64,000 bases of DNA from Streptomyces klenkii (GCF_003626645.1 NZ_RBAM01000003.1:653143-717142); one strand, 5' to 3'; shown: positions 36,952 through 48,532, counted from the first letter of the stretch. Notes: generated by a model from the sequence alone, not told the origin. Program-made: numbers and translations.

Positions 36952-37718
36952 GGCTGCACCAGGGGACGGAGGTCGGTGAAGCGGCGGCTGCCGATTCCAT
37001 TGACCTTGCGGAGCTCCTCTACGGAGCGGAAACCGCCGTGCTGCGTGCGGTAGTCGAGGATGTGCCGGGCCAGGACGGGGCCGACGCCCGGCAGCGCGTC
37101 CAGTTGCTCGACCGTCGCGGAGTTCAGGCTCACCGGCGCGCCCGGTGCGGGCCCTCCCCCGGCCGCGGCCGCCGATGCCGCCGCCGGCGCACCGCCCGGA
37201 CCGCCGCCCGGACCGCCCGGACCGCCCGGGCCGCCCGCCGGGGCGCCCACCACGATCTGCTCCCCGTCCACGAGCACGCGCGCCCTGTTGAGGCCCGTCG
37301 TGTCCGCGCCCGGGCGGGCCCCGCCGGCCGCGGCCAGCGCGTCGGCCACCCTCGAACCCGGTGGCAGGCGCAGCACGCCGGGCCTGCGGACCTTGCCCGC
37401 CACGTCCACGACCACCGCCCCGCCCGTACGGGACGGCGAGGCCACGACCGGCGGCGGAGGCGGCGGAGTCACCACGACCGGCGTCTCCCGCGCGGGCACC
37501 CGGACGGTCTGCGGGCGCCCGGCCAGGAAGTGGTACGCGGCGAAGGCACACGCCGCCGCCAGCACGACCACGAGCGCGGCAAGCGTCTTCGGCTCCATGC
37601 CGCACCGCAGTTGCAGCCACAGCGGCAGGCGCTCCCGCACCGCGATCCGCCAACCGCCGCCCCACCGCGGGCGGTTGCGCCCGGGTGGGGAGAGGTGCCC
37701 CTGCACGCGATCCGTCAT
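36948..37718 (-). CDS. comEA: ComEA-type helix-hairpin-helix DNA-binding protein
   Basis: 256 residues from ATG 37718. A cytoplasmic Arg-rich start and one membrane helix (about 50-68) are followed by a Pro-rich spacer, a SLBB domain (VDVAGKVRRPGVLRLPPG), a Gly/Pro/Ala linker and two C-terminal helix-hairpin-helix motifs (LNSATVEQLDALPGVGPVLA, NGIGSRRF). ComEA binds double-stranded DNA outside the membrane and hands it to ComEC, encoded next with a four-base overlap. Confidence 0.9.
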   Translation of the reverse strand: MTDRVQGHLSPPGRNRPRWGGGWRIAVRERLPLWLQLRCGMEPKTLAALVVVLAAACAFAAYHFLAGRPQTVRVPARETPVVVTPPPPPPVVASPSRTGGAVVVDVAGKVRRPGVLRLPPGSRVADALAAAGGARPGADTTGLNRARVLVDGEQIVVGAPAGGPGGPGGPGGGPGGAPAAASAAAAGGGPAPGAPVSLNSATVEQLDALPGVGPVLARHILDYRTQHGGFRSVEELRKVNGIGSRRFTDLRPLVQP

Positions 37719-37769
37719 GCGCAAGACCGTAGGGCGATTCCCTCGATCCCGCTGAGACGGTCTGATTTC

Positions 37770-37796
37770 CGTGGATAACCCGGCAGTTGTGGATAA
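37770..37796. promoter_or_regulatory. Two DnaA boxes
   Basis: On the minus strand TTATCCACA (37788-37796, perfect consensus) and TTATCCACG (37770-37778) lie in the same orientation, 18 bases apart, in the gap between degV and comEA. They might bind DnaA to control comEA-comEC or titrate DnaA. Confidence 0.5.
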
Positions 37797-37838
37797 CTTC
37801 GCCACCCGGGCGGGCGAACGGGGCGGCGGAGTTACCGC

Positions 37839-38684
37839 CTACTTCGGCGCCACCACCACGGCCAGCAGGCCCGGCCCCGTGTGCGCCCCGATGACCGCTC
37901 CCACCTCGCTGACGTGCAGCTCCTCCAGCGCCGGCAGCCGTTCCCGCAGGCGGTCGGCCAGCTCGGTCGCACGGTCCGGCGCCGCCAGGTGGTGGACCGC
38001 GATGTCGACGGGGCCCGCTGCCGCGCGCTCGACCGCGATCTCCTCCAGCCGCGCGATGGCCTTGGACGCCGTGCGCACCTTCTCGCGCAGCTCGATCCGG
38101 CCGCCCTCCAGTTGCAGCAGCGGCTTGACGGCGAGCGCCGAGCCCAGCAGGGCCTGGGCCGCGCCGATCCGGCCGCCCCGGCGCAGGTAGTCCAGGGTGT
38201 CGACGTAGAAGTAGGCGGCCGTGCCCTGCGCGCGCTTCTCCGCCGCGGCGACCGCCTCGTCGAGGGTGCCGCCGGCGTCCACCGTCTCGGCGGCGGCCAG
38301 CGCGCAGAAGCCGAGGGCCATGGCGACCATGCCCGTATCCACGACCCGCACCGGCACCTCCGCGTCGCGCGCCGCGAGAACCGCCGCGTCGTACGTGCCG
38401 GAGAACTCCGACGACAGGTGCAGCGACACGATCCCCTGCGCACCCGCCTCGGCGGCCGCGCGGTACGCCGCCGCGAAGACCTCTGGGCCAGGCCGCGACG
38501 TGGTCACCGGCCTGCGCTTCTTCAGCGCCTCGGCCACGCAGCGGGCCGAGATCTCGGTGCCCTCTTCGAGCGCCTCGTCCCCCAGCACGACGGTGAGCGG
38601 TACGGCGGTGATGCTGTGCCGCTCCATCGCCCGCTGCGGCAGATAGGCCGTTGAATCAGTAATGACAGCGACATGGCGGGACAT
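37839..38684 (-). CDS. DegV family (fatty-acid-binding) protein
   Basis: 281 residues from ATG 38684. DegV proteins bind a fatty acid and, as FakB-type subunits, can present it to a kinase. Motifs are ITDSTAYLP at the start, TSRPGPEVF with the Thr/Ser pair that binds the carboxylate, LSSEFSGTYDAA, and VDTLDYLRRGGRIG. The kinase partner FakA/DhaK-like is not in the window. Confidence 0.9.
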   Translation of the reverse strand: MSRHVAVITDSTAYLPQRAMERHSITAVPLTVVLGDEALEEGTEISARCVAEALKKRRPVTTSRPGPEVFAAAYRAAAEAGAQGIVSLHLSSEFSGTYDAAVLAARDAEVPVRVVDTGMVAMALGFCALAAAETVDAGGTLDEAVAAAEKRAQGTAAYFYVDTLDYLRRGGRIGAAQALLGSALAVKPLLQLEGGRIELREKVRTASKAIARLEEIAVERAAAGPVDIAVHHLAAPDRATELADRLRERLPALEELHVSEVGAVIGAHTGPGLLAVVVAPK

Positions 38685-38773
38685 GTTCCGGAGGTTACCC
38701 GCCGGGGCGCTCCGACGGCAGTACGGCCCCCGTACAGGTGGTCATCTCGCGGGACGACCGGACAACGGGAGCC

Positions 38774-38828
38774 CCCATGAGGTAGGCCCATGAGGTAGGC
38801 CCATGAAGCAGACCCGCAGACCCGCAGA
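38774..38828. repeat. Short tandem repeats
   Basis: Two copies of CCCATGAGGTAGG, a third diverged copy (CCCATGAAGCAGA) and two copies of CCCGCAGA follow one another in the 152-base gap upstream of degV. No gene or promoter is evident in them. Confidence 0.7.
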
Positions 38829-38836
38829 CCCGCCGG

Positions 38837-39592
38837 TCAGCCCGCATTCTCCGTCCGGCCCGTCTTCTGCCACGAATAACCCGGCGAACGCCACGCGTCC
38901 CGATCCCGGTCCCGTCCGGTGATCGCGCGCGGCTCCGGCTGCTCCCCCGCCGGCGCCCCGGCGCCCGGAGCGGCCGCCCGACCGCCGGCCCCCGCTCCCG
39001 CTCCCGCAGCCTCGCCGATCCCCGCGTCCGTTCCCTCGTCCATTCCCTCGTCGCTCCAGTGCCGCAGCGCGCCCGCCTCCATGCGGATCTGGCCGCTCAG
39101 CGTCTCCAGGTCGTCGTCGGCGAAGCGCCGGGCCCGGTCCTGGGCGGCGAAGCGCAGCGAATCCGCCGAGTCCTTGACGCGGGCCGTGCGCTCGCGGAGC
39201 TCGGGCAGGCGGGCCGAGATCCGGTCCTTGTCCGGCTCGGTCTCCAGCCGCTTGAGCTCGTCGTCCAGCTCGTGGCCGTGGGCGCTGAGGCGCTGGAAGA
39301 GGGCGAGCGCCTCGGAGAGCGACGGGGCCTCGGGGGCGGCGGTCTGGAGGGCGTCCTGCGTGGCGCGCATCGACGTGCGCAGCGAGAGGCGCAGCTGCGC
39401 GACCTCCCCGGCCGCGCCCGGCTGGGCGAACTGCCTGGCCTTCAGCCGGGTGTCCTCGACCGTGCGCCGCGCCTGGTGGACCGTGCGGTCCACGCCGCGC
39501 TTGACCGCCCGCACCGTCCTGACCGTGGCGATCACTGCCAGCGCGACGAGGACCGCGAAGATCAGTGCGACGATCACGGCCACGGCTTCCAT
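38837..39592 (-). CDS. Membrane-anchored coiled-coil protein
   Basis: 251 residues from ATG 39592, with GAGGAG upstream. One N-terminal membrane helix (about 3-24) is followed by a long, charged, helical region to ~165 that has coiled-coil character (RTVHQARRTVEDTRLKAR, LPELRERTARVKDSADSL). The tail is low-complexity Gly/Ala/Pro. No domain name can be given. It may be a scaffold facing the cytoplasm; the short N terminus before the helix fits an N-out or signal-anchor topology. Confidence 0.7.
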   Translation of the reverse strand: MEAVAVIVALIFAVLVALAVIATVRTVRAVKRGVDRTVHQARRTVEDTRLKARQFAQPGAAGEVAQLRLSLRTSMRATQDALQTAAPEAPSLSEALALFQRLSAHGHELDDELKRLETEPDKDRISARLPELRERTARVKDSADSLRFAAQDRARRFADDDLETLSGQIRMEAGALRHWSDEGMDEGTDAGIGEAAGAGAGAGGRAAAPGAGAPAGEQPEPRAITGRDRDRDAWRSPGYSWQKTGRTENAG

Positions 39593-39753
39593 GACGCTCC
39601 TCGGGACGGTGTGGGGACGGCGTCCGCCGTCTCCCCTCCACCGTAAACGGCACGGGCAGGCCGCGGGTTCCGAACGAACCCCCAACCTGCCCGTAGGGAA
39701 GAACCCTCAGCAGCCGGACCGTCCCTTACGCCGGAACGACGCCGGACCGGACC

Positions 39754-42642
<2,889 letters not shown>

Positions 42643-42697
42643 CGTCCTCAAAGCTCCATCGATCGTCGTCGTCTCTACCTGCGGCACCTGCGGAAAT

Positions 42698-42722
42698 GAA
42701 AAAGCCCCTCGCACAGGAGGGG
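42698..42722 (-). terminator. leuS attenuator terminator
   Basis: Read on the minus strand, CCCCTC-CTGTGC-GAGGGG is followed by CTTTTTCATTT, a textbook intrinsic terminator with a U-run, unusual in this genome. It lies between the Leu-codon leader peptide and leuS. A GACCGGTGACCACGGTC-type stem upstream (about 42736-42760) could form part of the alternative structure. Confidence 0.8.
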
Positions 42723-42763
42723 ACGCCGCGCCGATGCCGACCGTGGTCACCGGTCGGTACTGA

Positions 42764-42802
42764 TCAGCGCGGCCCGCTAAGCAGAAGGCGTACGGCACGC
42801 AT
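42764..42802 (-). CDS. leuS leader peptide, 12 residues with three Leu codons
   Basis: ATG 42802 opens [12 protein letters not shown] and stops at TGA 42764-42766. The three consecutive Leu codons are CTT CTG CTT, two of them rare in this GC-rich genome, so ribosome stalling under low Leu-tRNA is expected. No ribosome-binding site is close. A TAACCT box ends six bases before the ATG, so the transcript may start at the A of ATG (leaderless). Followed by the attenuator terminator and leuS. Confidence 0.75.
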   Translation of the reverse strand: MRAVRLLLSGPR

Positions 42803-42898
42803 GCAGTCAGGTTACCGCAGGAGCCTCCGGCGGATGACGGCCACGTACGGGTTCCGGCGGCCACGGATTCCGCCGGACCCCCGCCGTGAGGGCGTCTC

Positions 42899-42935
42899 GC
42901 CGTTGCGGCGGGCGTCTTTTCGCTGCCGCAACGGC
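42899..42935. terminator. Terminator behind the S53 protease gene
   Basis: GCCGTTGCGGC at 42899-42909 pairs perfectly with GCCGCAACGGC at 42925-42935, ~40 bases beyond the protease stop, so it separates that gene from the leuS leader transcript. Confidence 0.75.
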
Positions 42936-42974
42936 GGGACGGAGCGCGGCGTCAGCCGCGGTGGCCCCGGATGG

Positions 42975-44936
42975 TCAGCCGCGGTGACCGGGGACGTACG
43001 ACGTCACGTAGGACTCGCCCGGCGAGCCCACGCCCGTGACGTCGTCGTAGCCGGCGACGGCCGAGAGGGAGCTGTCGCCGCCGAGGCTGCGCAGCGAGGT
43101 GACCAGGCCGTCCTTGGCGTCCACGCTGTTCTTGTAGTCGACGCGGACGACGCCGATGCCCTGCCCCTTGCCGAGCGGGTGGTCGGTGACGTCGTGGTAG
43201 GCGGCGGTGCCGTAGCGGTCGTAGATGGCGGGGTTGGCGAAGCCGATCGGCACGCCGTGGCGGGCCTGCTGGGCGAGCGCCTGGACGCCGGCGATCACCG
43301 GGGCCGCGAGCGAGGTGCCGCCGATGCGGTACTCGTCGTACTTCACCGAGCCGTCGGGGAAGGTCTGGGTCTGGCCGACGAGGAAGCCGGTGCTGGAGTC
43401 GGCGACGGCCGCGATGTCGGGGCCGACGCGCATGGGGGTGCTGCCGTTCGCCTTGGCGAGCGCGTCGGGGACGACGCCGCGCTGGTAGAACGGCTGCTGG
43501 TGGATCTTGCTGGTGCCGCCGCCGGCGCCGCCCGTGAAGACCGAGCCCTCCCAGCTCAGGCCGTCCTTGGAGAGCTCCGCCTTGTGGGTGCCCCAGCCGG
43601 TCTCCCACAAGTACTTGTCGCCCTTGCCGACGGCGAGGGAGGTGCCGCCGACGGAGGTGACCCACGGGGAGTTGGCGGGCGTGTCGGTCTGCTTGGTGCC
43701 GTGCTTGCCGACGTTGTCGCCGTCGTCGCCGGAGGAGAAGTAGAAGCCGATGCCCTCGACGGCGCCGGTCTGGAAGACCTGGTCGTAGGCGGCGGCCACG
43801 TCCGGGGTCTCGTTGCTCTCGACGTCGCCCCAGGAGTTGGAGACGATGTCCGCGAGCCGCCCGTCGACGATCTTGTGCAGGGCGTCGATCAGGTCGTCGT
43901 CCTGGCAGGACTTGCCGGCCACGTAGACGATGCCGGCGTCCGGGGCGACGGCGTGGGCGGCCTCGATGTCGAGGGTCTCCTCGCCGTACCAGCCGGAGGC
44001 GTCGCACTCCTTCTCGCCGGTGTGCGTCCAGTCGGCGGGCAGCACCTGGGAGTACTGGCCCTTGCTCCAGCCCTTGTCGCCGTTGCGCTTGGCGTACTGC
44101 TGGATGTCCTGGGCGATCGTCGGGGAGGCGTAGGCGTCGGTGATGGCGATCGTGACGCCCTTGCCGGTGAAGTTCTTCGCCCCGTACGCGGCACGCAGTT
44201 GCTTGCCCGTGTAGCCCTTGATCGCGTACGGCGCGTGGGAGCCGTAGGCGGACGGCAGGCTCTTGTTCACGTTCGAGCCGTAGTACGTGGAGAACGGGCC
44301 GGCGTTGCGGAAGGCGGTCGACGGGCCGGGGAGGGTCTCGCGGTGCTTGGCCAGGCGCGGGGCGTCGTTCAGGCCCACGACGGTCAGGACGGCGCCGTCG
44401 AGCGAGGCGGGGACGGAGGCCGTGGTGGAGGGCGCGTGGTAGGTGCGGCCGTCCTTGACGTAGCGGTGCAGCTCGGTGCCGAAGGCCTTCCGGGCCGCGG
44501 CGGCGTCACCGGTGACGGTGACGTAGTGGTCGTTGGTGCCGGTCACCTTCAGGCCGGAGGACGTCAGCCAGCCGGTGACCCCGGCTATCTGCTCCTTCGT
44601 CGCCCCGAAACGTTCCTTCGCCTGGCGCGACGTCAAGTACTTGCCGTACGAGGCGGACGCCGGGTCGGAGACGGCCCGGGCGTAGGCGGCCAGCCCCTCG
44701 GCGTCCCGGCCGGCGAGGTAGACGCGGGCGGTGACCTTCTCCGCCGCGTCGGCCGTGCCGCGGTCGGCCGAGGGCGTCGCCCACAGCGGCTTGGTGCCCG
44801 CCAGCGCCTGCCGGTCGTGCGGCCCGGGCTGGGCCGCCAGGGCGGTGGGCGTGCCGAGCGCGAGCGCCCCGGCGGCCAGCGGCAGTGCTGCCGCCAGGGC
44901 CAGTCCGGCGCGCACGCGGGTGCGGCTTGATCTCAT
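42975..44936 (-). CDS. Secreted S53 (sedolisin/kumamolisin-type) serine-carboxyl protease
   Basis: 653 residues. A signal peptide covers about residues 1-35. A pro-kumamolisin activation domain follows (to ~200: ASASYGKYLTSRQAKERFG, LKVTGTNDHYVTVTGD). The catalytic domain has Glu and Asp in YGEETLDIEAAHAVAPDA, an oxyanion Asp in SSGDDGD, and the Ser in GGTSLAAPVIAG. A Ca-binding Asp-rich region near the C terminus (DVTGVGS) is present. Sedolisins are acid-active extracellular endopeptidases, common in Streptomyces for nutrient scavenging. Nothing indicates truncation. Confidence 0.93.
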   Translation of the reverse strand: MRSSRTRVRAGLALAAALPLAAGALALGTPTALAAQPGPHDRQALAGTKPLWATPSADRGTADAAEKVTARVYLAGRDAEGLAAYARAVSDPASASYGKYLTSRQAKERFGATKEQIAGVTGWLTSSGLKVTGTNDHYVTVTGDAAAARKAFGTELHRYVKDGRTYHAPSTTASVPASLDGAVLTVVGLNDAPRLAKHRETLPGPSTAFRNAGPFSTYYGSNVNKSLPSAYGSHAPYAIKGYTGKQLRAAYGAKNFTGKGVTIAITDAYASPTIAQDIQQYAKRNGDKGWSKGQYSQVLPADWTHTGEKECDASGWYGEETLDIEAAHAVAPDAGIVYVAGKSCQDDDLIDALHKIVDGRLADIVSNSWGDVESNETPDVAAAYDQVFQTGAVEGIGFYFSSGDDGDNVGKHGTKQTDTPANSPWVTSVGGTSLAVGKGDKYLWETGWGTHKAELSKDGLSWEGSVFTGGAGGGTSKIHQQPFYQRGVVPDALAKANGSTPMRVGPDIAAVADSSTGFLVGQTQTFPDGSVKYDEYRIGGTSLAAPVIAGVQALAQQARHGVPIGFANPAIYDRYGTAAYHDVTDHPLGKGQGIGVVRVDYKNSVDAKDGLVTSLRSLGGDSSLSAVAGYDDVTGVGSPGESYVTSYVPGHRG

Positions 44937-45217
44937 GGAACCCCCTGCGAAACGAGTGGTCGCAAAACAGTGGGCGTACTGGCATGAGCACGCCCACGTT
45001 GCGTCACTCTTTCGGCGAACTGCTCAACCGTGGGGCATGAGTTCGTCAAGAAGAGATCAAGGCGGCGCCGGAGACACCGGCGAGAGGAGCGGCGAGAGAA
45101 CCGGCGGCAGGACCGGCGATCGCAAAAGACCCGACGTTAGCAGTGGTGAGGCCCCTCGCACCGGGGTTGCGCGAAGCGGACCGCACGCCGCCGGTGGGCT
45201 CCCTACGGTGCCGTGCC

Positions 45218-45289
45218 ATGGACCTCCCCCACCTGCCCGCATCCCCCGACCCCACTGGTGACGCCGCCGCTCCGGGCCGGGCCCGGTGA
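45218..45289 (+). CDS. Possible 23-residue upstream peptide coupled to the NuoF-like gene
   Basis: ATG 45218 opens a frame starting MDLPHLPASPDPTGD and ending at TGA 45287-45289, which overlaps the GTG start of the next gene (GTGA). Translation of the NuoF-like gene, which lacks a clear ribosome-binding site, could depend on it. The rest of the 349-base gap (44937-45285) has Gly/Arg-type GC repeats (ACCGGCG) but no other gene. Confidence 0.35.
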   Translation: MDLPHLPASPDPTGDAAAPGRAR

Positions 45290-46830
45290 GCCCCGCGCTC
45301 CCCGAACAGCCGGCGGTCCTCGCCCTCGGCCGCCCGCGCCTGCTGGCCGGGCTGGACCGCGCGGCCCGCCTGGACCGCAGCGCCCACCTGTCGGCGCACG
45401 GCTCGCTGCCCCAGCACACCGAGGCGCAGCTGACGGCCCTGGCGGAGGCGGTCGCGCTGCGCGGCCGGGGCGGCGCGGGCTTCCCGTTCGCGCGCAAGCT
45501 GCAAGCGGTGGGGCGGGCGGCGCAGCGGCGCGGCGCGCGCCCCGCCGTGGTGGTCAACGGCTGCGAGGGCGACCCGACGAGCCGCAAGGACGCGGTGCTG
45601 CTCGCGCGGGCCCCGCACCTGGTGCTGGACGGGGCCCTGCTGACGGCGGCGGCCCTCGGTGCGGGCTCGGTGGTCGTCGGGGTGACCCGGGCGGCGGCCG
45701 AGGCCTCGGTGCGGGAGGCCCTGGCCGAGCGGGGGCTCGCCGGCGGCCGGCGGGCCCTGTCCGTGCGCGCCCGCGTGGTGCGGCTGCCCGAGCGGCTGGT
45801 GTCGGGCGAGTCCTCGGCGCTGCTGCGGGCCGCTGACGGCGGGCTCCCGCTGCCGCCCGGGCGGCACGACCGGGCCTCGCGCGAGGGCCTGGGCGGCGCG
45901 CCGACGCTGCTGTCCAACGCGGAGACGTTCGCCCAACTCGCCCTGGCCGCCCGCCTGGGCGCCGAGGGCTACGCGGCCACGGGCGCCCCGGGCCAGCCGG
46001 GCACCCTGCTGCTGACCGTCTCGGGCGCGGTGCCCGAGCCGCAGGTCGTGGAGGTGCCGGGCGGGGTGCCGCTCGCGTACGTGCTGAAGGTGTGCGGCGC
46101 CGGTCCCGGCCCGCAGGGGGTGCTGACGGGCGGCTGCCACGGCGCGTGGCTGGACGCGGCGACGGCGGCCCGGGCCCGGGTCTCGCACGGGGGCCTCGCG
46201 GACTGCGGCGGGGTCCTCGGGGTGGGTGCCGTGCTGGCGCTGCCGGCGGACACCTGCCCGCTGGGCGAGACCGTACGGGCCGCGCACTGGCTGGCCGCCG
46301 AGTCGGCCGGGCAGTGCGGGCCGTGCCGCTCCGGGCTGCCCGCGCTCGCCGGGGCGCTCGCGGACGTGGCGGCGGGCGCCGGCCAGGGCGCCCTGGAGCG
46401 CGTGCGGGAGGCGGCCGGGGCGGTGCGGGGGCGCGGGGCGTGCGGGCACCCGGACGGTGCGGCGCGGTTCGTCCTGAGCGCGCTGTCGGCCTTCACCGAC
46501 GACCTGGCGGCGCACGTCCTGCACGGCGGCTGCGGGCGCCCCACGGCCGGGGTGCTGCCGCTGCCCTCGGCCGCGGGCCCGGACGCCCCTGCGGACGGCG
46601 GCGGCCCGCCCGGCCCGCGGCGCGTGGAGCGGCTGGCGGTGGACTGGACGCTGTGCGAGGGGCACGGGCTGTGCGCGGGCCTGCTGCCCCAGCTCGTACG
46701 GATCGGGCCGGACGGCTACCCCTCGCTCGCGGACGCGGGGGTGCCGGACCACCTGCGGGGCCGTGCGCAGCGGGCCGTGCGCCGCTGCCCGGCGCTGGCC
46801 CTGAGGCTCGACAAGGAGGGGCGGCACTAG
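45286..46830 (+). CDS. NuoF-like flavoprotein fused to a C-terminal ferredoxin
   Basis: 514 residues from GTG 45286. Residues ~1-430 resemble the 51-kDa subunit of NADH dehydrogenase: GRGGAGFPFARK (NADH site), a diverged FMN motif NGCEGDPTSRKD, a SLBB-like region (VEVPGGVPLAYVLKVCG), and the iron-sulfur motif AGQCGPCRSG with a later Cys. The last ~70 residues are a ferredoxin with CEGHGLCAGL and a final CP, as in small actinomycete ferredoxins. It is probably an NAD(P)H-to-acceptor electron-transfer module, not part of complex I, because no nuo genes surround it. Confidence 0.85.
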   Translation: MSPALPEQPAVLALGRPRLLAGLDRAARLDRSAHLSAHGSLPQHTEAQLTALAEAVALRGRGGAGFPFARKLQAVGRAAQRRGARPAVVVNGCEGDPTSRKDAVLLARAPHLVLDGALLTAAALGAGSVVVGVTRAAAEASVREALAERGLAGGRRALSVRARVVRLPERLVSGESSALLRAADGGLPLPPGRHDRASREGLGGAPTLLSNAETFAQLALAARLGAEGYAATGAPGQPGTLLLTVSGAVPEPQVVEVPGGVPLAYVLKVCGAGPGPQGVLTGGCHGAWLDAATAARARVSHGGLADCGGVLGVGAVLALPADTCPLGETVRAAHWLAAESAGQCGPCRSGLPALAGALADVAAGAGQGALERVREAAGAVRGRGACGHPDGAARFVLSALSAFTDDLAAHVLHGGCGRPTAGVLPLPSAAGPDAPADGGGPPGPRRVERLAVDWTLCEGHGLCAGLLPQLVRIGPDGYPSLADAGVPDHLRGRAQRAVRRCPALALRLDKEGRH

Positions 46831-46883
46831 AGACCGGCACCCGTCACCACCGGCGCGGGAACGAAACCGGCGCGGGAACGAAA

Positions 46884-46915
46884 AAGCGGGCCGTCCGTTT
46901 CCGGACGACCCGCTT
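46884..46915. terminator. Bidirectional terminator between the NuoF-like gene and tRNA-Ala
   Basis: AAGCGGGCCGTCCG / CGGACGACCCGCTT with a short T-rich loop, between convergent transcripts (one A·C or G·A-type mismatch in the stem). Preceded by two direct copies of ACCGGCGCGGGAACGAAA. Confidence 0.8.
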
Positions 46916-46923
46916 ATTTCCTG

Positions 46924-46996
46924 TGGAGCTAAGGAGAATTGAACTCCTGACCTCCTGCATGCCATGCAGGCGCTCTACCAACTGAGCTATAGCCCC
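46924..46996 (-). tRNA. tRNA-Ala (anticodon GGC), copy 1
   Basis: 73 bases without encoded CCA. The acceptor stem GGGGCTA/TAGCTCC includes the G3·U70 wobble pair that is the alanine identity element. D-arm AGCTCAGTTGGTAGAGC, anticodon stem CCTGC/GCAGG with loop ATGGCAT (anticodon GGC), T-loop TTCAATT. The sequence equals the second copy at 50710-50782. Confidence 0.97.
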
Positions 46997-47176
46997 TTGC
47001 GATGTTTGCCACCGGGTTTCCCTCTGCGGTTTCCCCCGGCGACATCGACAACATTACACGGACACCCCCGCCACCTGCCAAATCGGCTGTCCGGCAGTAC
47101 GGGCACACCGGGCGAATGGGATAACATCGCCCCCTATTCGCCCGATTTGTCGCCCGTGGAACCCGGAGCGCTCCTC

Positions 47177-48532
47177 GTGACAGCCTGGCCCGGCCGCCTC
47201 GGCCGCCCCGGCCGCAGCACCCTGGCCGCCGCCGCGGGCTGTCTGGTCTCCTTCTGTCTCTTCCTCCTCGCCCAGCGGGCCTCCCACGCCGACTCCGTCG
47301 ACCTCCTCGTCTACCGCGCCGAAGGCTGGACCGTCCGCACCGGCGGCGACCTCTACGCGATGCGCGCCGCGCACCGCGGCCTGCCCGCCACCTACCCGCC
47401 CTTCGCGGCGCTCCTGTTCACCGCCCTCACCCTGCCCGGCACGACCGCACTGCGCGTCCTCACCGAGCTCGCCAACCTCGGCCTGCTGCTCGCCCTCGCC
47501 CACCTCTCCGTACGGCTCGTGGACGGCCGCCCGCGGGCCGCCGTGACGCTCACCGTCGCCGCGCTGGGCGTCTGGTGCGAGCCCGTGTGGCAGACCCTGC
47601 GCAACGGGCAGATCAACCTCCTCGTCGTCGTCCTGGTGCTGTGGGACCTGACGCGGCCGGCCGGGCACCGCTGGGCGGGCTTCGGCACCGGTCTGGCGAC
47701 GGGCATCAAGCTCACCCCCGCCCTGTTCGTCGTCCACCTCGCGGCCACCGGCCTGGCCCGCCGGACGGCCGGCGGGCCGTGGCTGCGCCGCGCGGCCGTC
47801 GCCACCGCAGCCTTCGGCGGCACGGCGGCGCTCGCCGCGCTGGCCCTGCCGCACGACTCGCTCCGCTTCTGGACCGGCGCCGTCTTCGCCATCGACCGCG
47901 TGGGCAACGCCGAGGACACCGCCAACCAGTCGCTGCGCGGCGTCCTCGCCCGGCTGCTGCACACCGGCGACCCCGGCCCGTGGTGGACGGCAGCGGCGGC
48001 GGCCGTCGCCGTCCTCGGCCTGACGGCGGCCGTACGGACCCGGCTCACCGGGCCGCGCGGCGCCGCCTGGGGCGCCCTGGCCTGCGCGGCCACCGCGCTG
48101 CTCGTCAGCCCCGTCTCCTGGTCGCACCACTGGGTGTGGTGCGTGCCCGCCGGGCTGCTGCTCGTCCGCGAGGCGGCCGGCCGCCGCAGCCCCGCCCGGT
48201 GGGCGGGGACCGCGGCGGCCGCCGCGCTGTTCTGCTCGTACGCGCTGTGGCGGATCCCGCACAGCCCGGAGCTCCGGCCCGAACTCCACCAGAGCGGCGG
48301 CCAGATGCTGCTCGACGCCGGCTACCCGGCGGCCGGGGCGGCCTTCCTCGCCCTGGCCGCCCTGCGGGCCGCGGGCACCCGCGGGAGCGTCAGCCGGAGT
48401 GACCCGGGTGACCGCCGTGGCCGTGGCCCGCGTGCTCGCCGTGATGGAACTTCAGCACCTCTCCCGGCATCACCACGAACGGACGCATCATCCCCATGTC
48501 CTCGTGCTCCAGCAGGTGGCAGTGGTACATGA
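47177..48532 (+). CDS. GT87-type polyprenol-phosphate-dependent mannosyltransferase (DUF2029)
   Basis: 451 residues from GTG 47177. It is a polytopic membrane protein with about nine to ten hydrophobic helices. The GT-C/DUF2029 features are [19 protein letters not shown] near the start with the catalytic-type Asp, [39 protein letters not shown] and [11 protein letters not shown]. Such enzymes add mannose from a polyprenol carrier to lipoglycans on the outer face. The C terminus runs 143 bases into the opposite multicopper oxidase gene, and the last ~50 residues look non-native. Confidence 0.85.
   Translation: MTAWPGRLGRPGRSTLAAAAGCLVSFCLFLLAQRASHADSVDLLVYRAEGWTVRTGGDLYAMRAAHRGLPATYPPFAALLFTALTLPGTTALRVLTELANLGLLLALAHLSVRLVDGRPRAAVTLTVAALGVWCEPVWQTLRNGQINLLVVVLVLWDLTRPAGHRWAGFGTGLATGIKLTPALFVVHLAATGLARRTAGGPWLRRAAVATAAFGGTAALAALALPHDSLRFWTGAVFAIDRVGNAEDTANQSLRGVLARLLHTGDPGPWWTAAAAAVAVLGLTAAVRTRLTGPRGAAWGALACAATALLVSPVSWSHHWVWCVPAGLLLVREAAGRRSPARWAGTAAAAALFCSYALWRIPHSPELRPELHQSGGQMLLDAGYPAAGAAFLALAALRAAGTRGSVSRSDPGDRRGRGPRARRDGTSAPLPASPRTDASSPCPRAPAGGSGT

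Noticed and set aside
42643..42830. T-box riboswitch upstream of leuS
   Set aside because: No T-box bulge sequence of the TGG-ACC type or specifier stem is visible, while a Leu-codon leader peptide plus terminator explains the region better.
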